DNA of 64,000 nt from contig CM046863.1 of assembly GCA_025617745.1 (NCBI GenBank), positions 8,482,935 through 8,546,934 on the forward strand, given 5' to 3'. Numbering within the stretch: position 1 is the first letter of the stretch; the number at the start of each line of letters is the position of its first letter. The translations under genes were made by a program, and so were the position numbers. Below, piece by piece: positions 57,547 through 64,000 of the stretch. Source of the stretch: Heliocidaris erythrogramma (taxonomy: Eukaryota; Echinodermata; Echinoidea; Camarodonta; Echinometridae). Under the pieces are notes generated by a model. That model had not been told where the DNA came from. It did no database searches and saw only the letters and a list, made by a program, of their open reading frames with translations.

Positions 57547-58990
57547 ATGACAAGAGTTGTACTAGGCCTACTAGTAACTAGTCTAGGTCTAGTCTAGGTC
57601 TAGTCTACGTTGTGGGCACAAGAAGAGGAACTATGTTTTTACATAAATAATATGTAAGTTGTTCATAGTTGACTCGTCTAAGTTAGAAGAGAGAGAGTTG
57701 CAGCTGGCAGCTGGCCGAAGAAGTACGGTATGTACGGTTATTAAAATTATTTGGACCCCAGGGCGCTGGACCGACGCTTGCCTCGTTTCGGTACCTCAAC
57801 TTCCCTGAGATATGGGCTCGGCAGCCATGTCCATCAGTGCTTACATGCGTCGTAAACAGCATACAAATTTTAGGTAGCTGCTTTTCTCGTTGGTATTTTT
57901 TTTTTCTTCAATATATAGATGTATTAGATCTATAATATTTTTCAAAATTTCCCCTCTCTTCTAGGATTCTTTGCCATGCTGGATAAATGGATTTTATAAG
58001 TAATAGGCCAATATATTTTGCATCTCAGTTTTTGCACTCTACTATTATCCACAGCTCACCCAATACTAAGCTGAGTTGAGATGACAGCAAATTTATTTCA
58101 GGTTTTTGCTCAAATTTATGATTAAGGATCAAAGAATTCTTCATTATTCAATTTGTAAGGACTGAAAGTGAGGTTTTGGGTATCATTTACCTTGTTCACA
58201 TAACAATAAGTGTTTAAATTCTTTTATAGCTGCAATGTATTTTACTTCCCATTATTCAAACATAATCTCTTTTTCAGTTAACCCATTGCCTTCTGGAATC
58301 AGGTGGGTCCTGTATCAAGTTTTTGAGCAAACTTTAGGGAATAAGAGAATTCAGCAGTCAACAGCTACATGTTAATACTTTGAAAGTTATTGTGAGATCT
58401 ACTTTAGATGATCATGATTATGTTGTACTATTTGTTTCAGAATATTCATATTGATAAGTTAAGAATGCATTTTAAAATGTCATAAATCACAAGTAAGCTG
58501 GCTACTGATGTCAAGAATGTAAGAAAGTTTGTAACATGTTTCTAGCTTTGGACTTTGCTGGATTTCTGTCTTGTATCAAGCAAAACAAAATTCCCTATTA
58601 TAATTATGGAATCCAGCTGCCAGCCCTTCCCAGGTAAATTACATCCAGGGTTATAACATTATTTAGTCCAAAAGGGGGCTGCAGGAAAAAAAATCCTCAA
58701 AAAGCCCTTTTATGTCTTTGTTTTTATCTAATGGTGGGGGGGGGGGGGGGGGGGGTTGGCCTCTTCAGTTTTCACTTCACCCCATGAATCTGCCTGCATG
58801 TATGTTTGAGTAATACTGGCATCCATAATTTCATGATTCACAAATTAAAATCCATATTTGAATATTAATAAGAACAAATGAAATGACAATACATTTGGTT
58901 TTTCTATCAATGAAAAATTAAGTACCGTACATGAATTTCAAGCAAATGTGTTGATAAATAAGAACATCTATTTTGATCCCTCGATTTACT
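57547..58990. other. Non-coding, with short GTCTAG repeats and a G run
   Basis: GTCTAGTCTAGGTCTAG words at 57575-57605 and a G run of about 20 at 58735. No exon is supported. Confidence 0.4.
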
Positions 58991-58995
58991 TGCAG

Positions 58996-59066
58996 ATCTG
59001 AATGCAAGCAACTCTTTGGCATGTCTGTCATTGAAGAAATCAACTTGGAGCACAATCCCATACCTG
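58996..59066 (+). other. Candidate internal exon, unknown product
   Basis: TACTTGCAG|ATCTG to CATACCTG|GTAATA: 71 bp, one open frame SECKQLFGMSVIEEINLEHN followed by PIP. It has good splice signals and protein-like content, but no family was recognised. Confidence 0.35.
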
Positions 59067-61285
59067 GTAATACTTACTCAGAACTTTTACAACATCAAAC
59101 CATTAATATCTGAGCCGTCTCCTTCAGATCATATGGATTGAAGGTGGTATTTTCTTTGTTCAATCCCCCCCCCCCCCCCCCCTCACCCCCACACTTGGAA
59201 ATTATGTTGTCAGCATAGTAGTCTGCAAACACAGACCCTAATTCGACACTTAATCAGAAAATCATTCTCTTGAGAGAAGCCTAATTCAGCTACCTTCTGG
59301 TCATGTCAGGAGCAGCTATAGTACATGGCCTATGGTAGTCTTACAGTGCAGACACTCTTTTACAACTGACCAGGGTTTCTGCATGCAAACTATCAGTATA
59401 GGGCCATTCACAAACGGGGCAATGTTAATTTTCGAAAATCGGTACTAGTTTTTGAGACATTATTCAAAGCTTTTTATGTATGTGGACATGAAATCTCTGA
59501 AAATAGTGAGATTCTAGTTGTTATTCAAATTGTCATTACTAACTTTACAGTTAAATTACTTTGCAGGCACAAAACTTTGTCAATTAGCATAATTCAATAT
59601 CCAGATTTGACTCCTCATAGTTCATAAGGCTTTCCTATACTAAAGGTTTTTTGACACAGACAGTGACATAGCCAGCATATGGTGAAGCCTATACCCCCTG
59701 GCTCCAACTATTTGGAGACGATTCCACTGTCCTGATCAACAGCCTCCAAACCAACTTTGACGGACCCTGGTTTAAAACTGAATCCCGTCTTTCAGATGGC
59801 ATTTCTATGCCCAAAAGTAAATAATCATGTCTGATTAATATGTGTCTGTAAAAACCCACTTGTAAACATTGGCGCAATCATAGCTAACAGAAGCAGATTG
59901 GGGGGGGGGGGGGGCACATCCGGCCCGTACCCCCACCCTTTTTGGAAGAAAAATGTGCATTGTGCCTCCCTTTTTAGAACGGAAACCTTTCTATTATATG
60001 ATAATTGTATTGTTTGTTATACAGTATACTATATATTGATGATTCAAGCTAAATTTGCATTTGAAAAATGTAGTTACTTGAAAATTGGGAGATGAAACGT
60101 TTTTATTTTCAACAAATCATGTGAACTACTGAGAATCCATGAAATAAATGTACAATCAGGAACAACATCTAATAGCACAACTCTCTGTCTCAGCTAGTTG
60201 TGATTCAAATGAAGAAAAAAAACAAAAAAACACCAAGTCCATGCATGAGCAGGGGAAAACAAAATTGCCTTATCAAAATGATTGTCTTTCAATTACATGT
60301 ATTTTTCTTTTGTTGGGGGGGGGGGGGTAAACTATGGTTTGTTTCATTACATGTTACAGGTTTTTAATAATTACTGAATTTCTTTTCTGTTTGTATTGCT
60401 GAAAGAAGAAAAAAAATATTCTAGTGTGCTTGCACTTCCTTCATACAAGGCATTCTATGCAATGCATTTTGTTTAGCCTCTGCTATAAAAAGAAAGTGCA
60501 AATTGTAATTCTTTACATTTATCAGACAAGTATAATAATGATTAACAATTATTAACAATCTTGTGAAATGAAATTTAAATTTGGGTTTATTGGAATCACT
60601 CTGCCAAAATACAAGATTTGTATTTCATATTTAATAATAGGATAACTATTATGTATGTATAAACTGTACTTCAACAAAACATGTTTATAGACTTGATAAA
60701 TAATTGTCGATTTTTTTCTTCATTCATTATCAGAATATTTATATAAATAAGGATTCACAACTTCAACAAACAACTGAATATTTTTATACAACTTGTTAAA
60801 TGTCATCAATTTCCAATTTGGTTTCTAGCAGAAAGAAAAAACACAAAACCCACTCAACATTATTCACCCGCTTGTACCTTATTTGGGTTATTTAGAGTTT
60901 CGCTCTAATAGAAGACCTCAAAAAAGTGCTTTCCAAATGTCAACATAAGATATGATTGCTTATATCATGTTTGTGCAGAAATGTAATTTTGATCAAGAAA
61001 TGATATTATATTTGTATAGCTAATTTGTGTTAAGATACTATTTAAGATCATGATGTGCATAAAACAAGTAAAAAATGGTTGACAATGACAAATACTGAAA
61101 TGCTCCCCCAGATAGACAATATGTAACTATACATATACATGTAATTTGTATACTAATATTTGTTATAATATTGGTAATGTTTTTTGAGGTATTGATTTGC
61201 TATTAAGCAGATATTCCACTAAATGTAATGTACATGGTTTGTTTGTTAAAATGTATACATACACAGAGGTGGGGTTGTGTTTTCA
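59067..61285. other. Non-coding, with C and G runs
   Basis: C run at 59166-59182 and G runs at 59899-59914 and 60316-60327. The segment after 59899 (CACATCCGGCCCGTACCCCC, CTTTTTGGAAGAAAA) shares its CTTTTGGAAGAAAA word with 62017. Confidence 0.45.
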
Positions 61286-61291
61286 TTTCAG

Positions 61292-61335
61292 GAAAATGGA
61301 CCTTGTGTGTTTACTGGAACTATGCTTGACTCACT
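61292..61335 (+). other. Candidate small exon, unknown product
   Basis: TTTCATTTCAG|GAAAATGG to GACTCACT|GTAAGC: 44 bp reading ENGPCVFTGTMLDS in frame 0. The phase does not match the exon at 58996 directly, so a missing exon or a different gene is required. Confidence 0.3.
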
Positions 61336-61348
61336 GTAAGCACATCTC

Positions 61349-61372
61349 TCTCTCTCTCTCTCTCTCTCTCCC
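61349..61372. repeat. (TC)n microsatellite
   Basis: About eleven TC units, then a pyrimidine tract to 61410. Confidence 0.9.
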
Positions 61373-61598
61373 TTTCCCTCTTTCTTTCTCTCTTTTCTTT
61401 TCTTTTTTCAAAATCATTTCATTTGTATTTCCCATAAAATAGAGTAACTTTTCTTTAACATGCAGCTTTCATCTTGCTATTGTAAGGGATATTCAGCACG
61501 TCTCCAATAAAGATGCATGATACCTATGTCACTAACAGCTCGGTGTTTCACTCAGTCCTATGTGAATATTGTTTACTGAGAGGGGATGTGAGAGAGTT

Positions 61599-61622
61599 CC
61601 AGAGAGAGAGAGAGAGAGAGAG
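61599..61622. repeat. (GA)n microsatellite
   Basis: About twelve GA units, followed by a purine-rich stretch to 61790. Confidence 0.9.
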
Positions 61623-61994
61623 GGGGAGGGGGTGGAGATAATTATAGTTCTAATAGTCATTGAGAAATATTAAGAGAGCAATAGCGGGGGACAGGAGAGA
61701 GAAAGTGATGTGGAGATTCGAGAAAAGATAAGAGAAGCAAAGAAAGAATGATATAGATAGAGAACGGGGGAGGGGCAAAGATCAGGGCACATCCAAACTT
61801 TTAAAGGGGAGGGGCACACATAGAATATACCTGACAATCAAACAGAAGACCAAAAAAAAAAGATCAATGCTCGGAAACCATTACCCTATTAAACCCATAC
61901 TTCTGATGAGCCCAGAGCAATTGTCACCGAAGCAAATGCCGGATCACCGCTTAATTAAAACAATGAACTGATTCTATTATAATTCATATCACTT

Positions 61995-62243
61995 CCTTCC
62001 CCCCCCCCCCCCCCCCTTTTGGAAGAAAAGTATGCATTTTGGCCATAGACGATCCGCCATTTTCTTACTGAGCGAATTTTGAAGGTTTGGCGATAATTTG
62101 TCGCCCCCCCCCCCCCCCCCCCCCCCCCCCTCCACTGAGCAACGTTTCAAGAAGCTGGCGAGAACCAAACAAATAGGGTCTACTTTTTGACAAACTTTCA
62201 TTCGCGTGCCCCCTCTTTTTACTCAATCCTGGATCCGCCCCTG
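61995..62243. mobile_element. Element with two C runs and a CTGGATCCGCCCCTG end
   Basis: C runs at 61999-62016 and 62104-62130, a CTTTTGGAAGAAAA word, and the right end TCCTGGATCCGCCCCTG. Same type as 316-457 and 24380-24510. Confidence 0.5.
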
Positions 62244-62648
62244 ATTCATATTATCAATATTTCATTCTGCCAAGAAAAAAACAACAAATCGGTGAATCCA
62301 AAATAAACAGAGTTCAAGAGAAGTCAAATGGATGTCGGGGAAAAAATAACTCGATTAACTAAATAACTATAACCCGAAGTTCATCTTTTCTTTTCCAATC
62401 CATCTAACTTTACATAGAATAAAAATGTATCTCTCCCCTAAATGCTGGTTACCTCATTTATAATTATAAGTCTCTATACTAATTTCAATTACTACATAGG
62501 CTACACATTCGTTACACATGCGTTTCATGTCATTTTTATTTAAGAAACATAATTACCTTTCAAGTTTTAGGAATTTTGTTTACGTGTGTCAGTCAATACC
62601 ACTACAAATCGCATTATCAGTAATAAAGTACGCATGCGCGAAATGCTA

Positions 62649-62665
62649 AAATCGCACAGTGTGAG
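62649..62665. repeat. Inverted copy of the CTCACACTGTGCGATTT terminus
   Basis: Exact reverse complement of 55858-55874. Could be the far end of a 6.8-kb element or an independent remnant. No matching flanking duplication was found. Confidence 0.6.
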
Positions 62666-63020
62666 AAAATGATGATTAGTATAAGAAATTAATATTGATA
62701 ACTTTAGCAGCTTCGTAGTAAGAAAAGGACTACCATTTTCATAGCGCTGGTTCTTTTATTATTTCAATCATCTTTACAGAATCGTTCGTGTGGATTCCGT
62801 GTTATATTCTCATGTTGTTGTTTTTTTGCCGCAGATTATAAGCTCTCATGAAGCGGTCGGAAGACTAATAAATTCACAGTTTAAACCTAATAAATCGGTT
62901 CGACTTTCGGTAACTTCTAAAGTCTAAATAGGGGAAAATGTTCAATAATAATTCCTCTGTTATAAGTAGTACGCTGGTACGAGTGTATATATATTCGGGA
63001 TTATTCTTTTCTACAGCTAC

Positions 63021-63283
63021 CAACTTTGATCCGCCTTTGGAAAAGAAAGCAATCGATGCAGTGTTTTATTATCTTAGATCCTCTTGCTGAGTTATATACA
63101 TTTATGACCACAAAACGGGGAAGTGTCAGCCCCCTGGATTGTCTGGATTGGACCTCCATTGACAAATTGGGGGATTATCGGGGTTGGCGACCTTTGTTCG
63201 TATTTCCTTTCATCTGCAATGAAAAGACAGGAAATCCATTCATAGCGTTAGAACCCAAGCTTGACCCAGTTTATCGTTTGTAA
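63021..63283 (+). other. Candidate terminal exon, unknown product
   Basis: After TTTTCTACAG the frame is open for 88 codons to a stop at 63281: LPTLIRLWKRKQSMQCFIIL, DPLAELYTFMTTKRGSVSPL, then a Trp/Pro-rich stretch and FICNEKTGNPFIALEPKLDP. It is long for this AT-rich context and has good amino-acid balance. No family was recognised. Confidence 0.4.
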
Positions 63284-63611
63284 AGTACGGCGAATAATAT
63301 AGTTCAAAAAAATGTGAATAACGCTACTCCTTTATACAGAAAACAATTCAGCAGAGGAAGCAATAATGAAAGTATGTATGATACTGATGATGAGAAATCG
63401 TGAACTCCATAATAAACCTATGAATGTAAAACAAAAATATGTAGAAGAAACTTTCCTAGAAGATTTTCATCTGTTTATTTCTAACCTTTTGCTTTTATTT
63501 CATTATGCATTTGACATTTAATTATTATTTTTTTTTTTTTTTTGCTTCATGAGTTTTGATCGTACTCTTTGTTTCCACTTTTCCTGTTGGTGTTTTTGTG
63601 TTCTTTTCTAG

Positions 63612-63653
63612 ACGAATGGACGAGCACAGAAGACGAAATTGTTGTTGAAGAGG
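63612..63653 (+). other. Candidate small acidic exon
   Basis: TTCTTTTCTAG|ACGAATGG to GAAGAGG|GTGAGA, reading DEWTSTEDEIVVEE. Good splice signals, but short. Confidence 0.3.
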
Positions 63654-63899
63654 GTGAGAGAAATATAAAATAGAGTGCTCATAATGGAGAACAAGAGACG
63701 GTAATAAAGAAGGTCAGAAATGAAGACAGAACGATTGATGGGAAAAGTGTAATTCCAGATAAAGATATGAAAATAATCACGTAAATTGGATGTTCCAAAA
63801 TAGATTTATAATGAAGAAAAAGATGGAATCTTTATATAAAGCATATAGGTTTAGGTATCGTCTTACAAATAATCATGTTTTGTTGCTTTTGTTGCTGTT

Positions 63900-63985
63900 A
63901 TATTATTATTATCATCATCATCATCAACAACATCATCATTATCAATATTTAAATTCAATTCAATTCAATTCAATTCAATTTTATT
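63900..63985. repeat. (ATT)n, (ATC)n and (CAATT)n microsatellites
   Basis: Runs of TATTATTAT, CATCATCATCATC and six CAATT units near the window end. Confidence 0.9.
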
Positions 63986-64000
63986 TTCATTTCCAACAGA

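Overview
The window is eukaryotic, intron-rich, AT-rich animal DNA made almost entirely of repeats and degenerate mobile elements. No complete host gene is visible. The best guess is an echinoderm, probably a sea urchin or relative. The clues are abundant ACATGTA and TAGGCCTA words, a CR1/L2-type LINE whose first ORF has a signal-like N-terminus followed by a 2A-like motif (reported from sea urchin retrotransposons), broken H2A and H1 histone pieces, a Penelope-like element, and a tRNA-headed SINE with a core common in marine invertebrates. This species call is inference.

Layout. 1-5420: nested inverted repeats. They include a 2.28-kb DNA transposon (886-3164) with 8-bp target duplications and arms built from tandem GGTCTAAT units, and arrays of AATTTGAATG and CGTAAGAA words. 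5420-14840: mostly non-coding, with simple repeats and a TTAA-flanked element (10780-11688). 14843-15403: a core-deleted transposase-like pseudogene, then a second GGTCTAAT arm (15649-16095). 16720-18257: a dead LINE on the minus strand. 18958-19350: a second TTAA element. 19350-27110: dispersed repeats and homopolymer tracts.

27113-31885: two Penelope-like copies joined 5'-to-5' in inverted orientation. The plus copy is interrupted by a 533-bp element carrying two inverted tRNA-like (Pol III box A/B) segments. 32475-32885: minisatellite. 35118-43635: a candidate 8.5-kb DNA transposon bounded by CACACTTAGAA termini and GGTGCA subterminal palindromes. Inside it lie a 1.5-kb imperfect palindrome, a five-exon gene of unknown function with a frameshift, a SINE, a chimeric H2A/H1 histone scrap flanked by 35-bp direct repeats, and another TTAA element.

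45834-46070 is a LINE tail. 46200-46690 is a ~150-bp tandem repeat. 47107-49787 is the 2A-bearing LINE (endonuclease plus RT, frameshifted and cut at the 3' end). 50567-52381 is bounded by 261-bp direct repeats. 52560-55850 is an ~0.8-kb repeat in inverted plus tandem array containing X-box-like palindromes. 56853-57537 is a 685-bp foldback element with a perfect 9-bp target duplication. The last 6 kb holds a few candidate exons of unrecognised genes.

Nothing here forms an operon or pathway. The biology is transposon nesting, and most elements can be ordered by which interrupts which. All coordinates were read by eye, so element ends are probably good to a few bases where TSDs are quoted and to tens of bases elsewhere.
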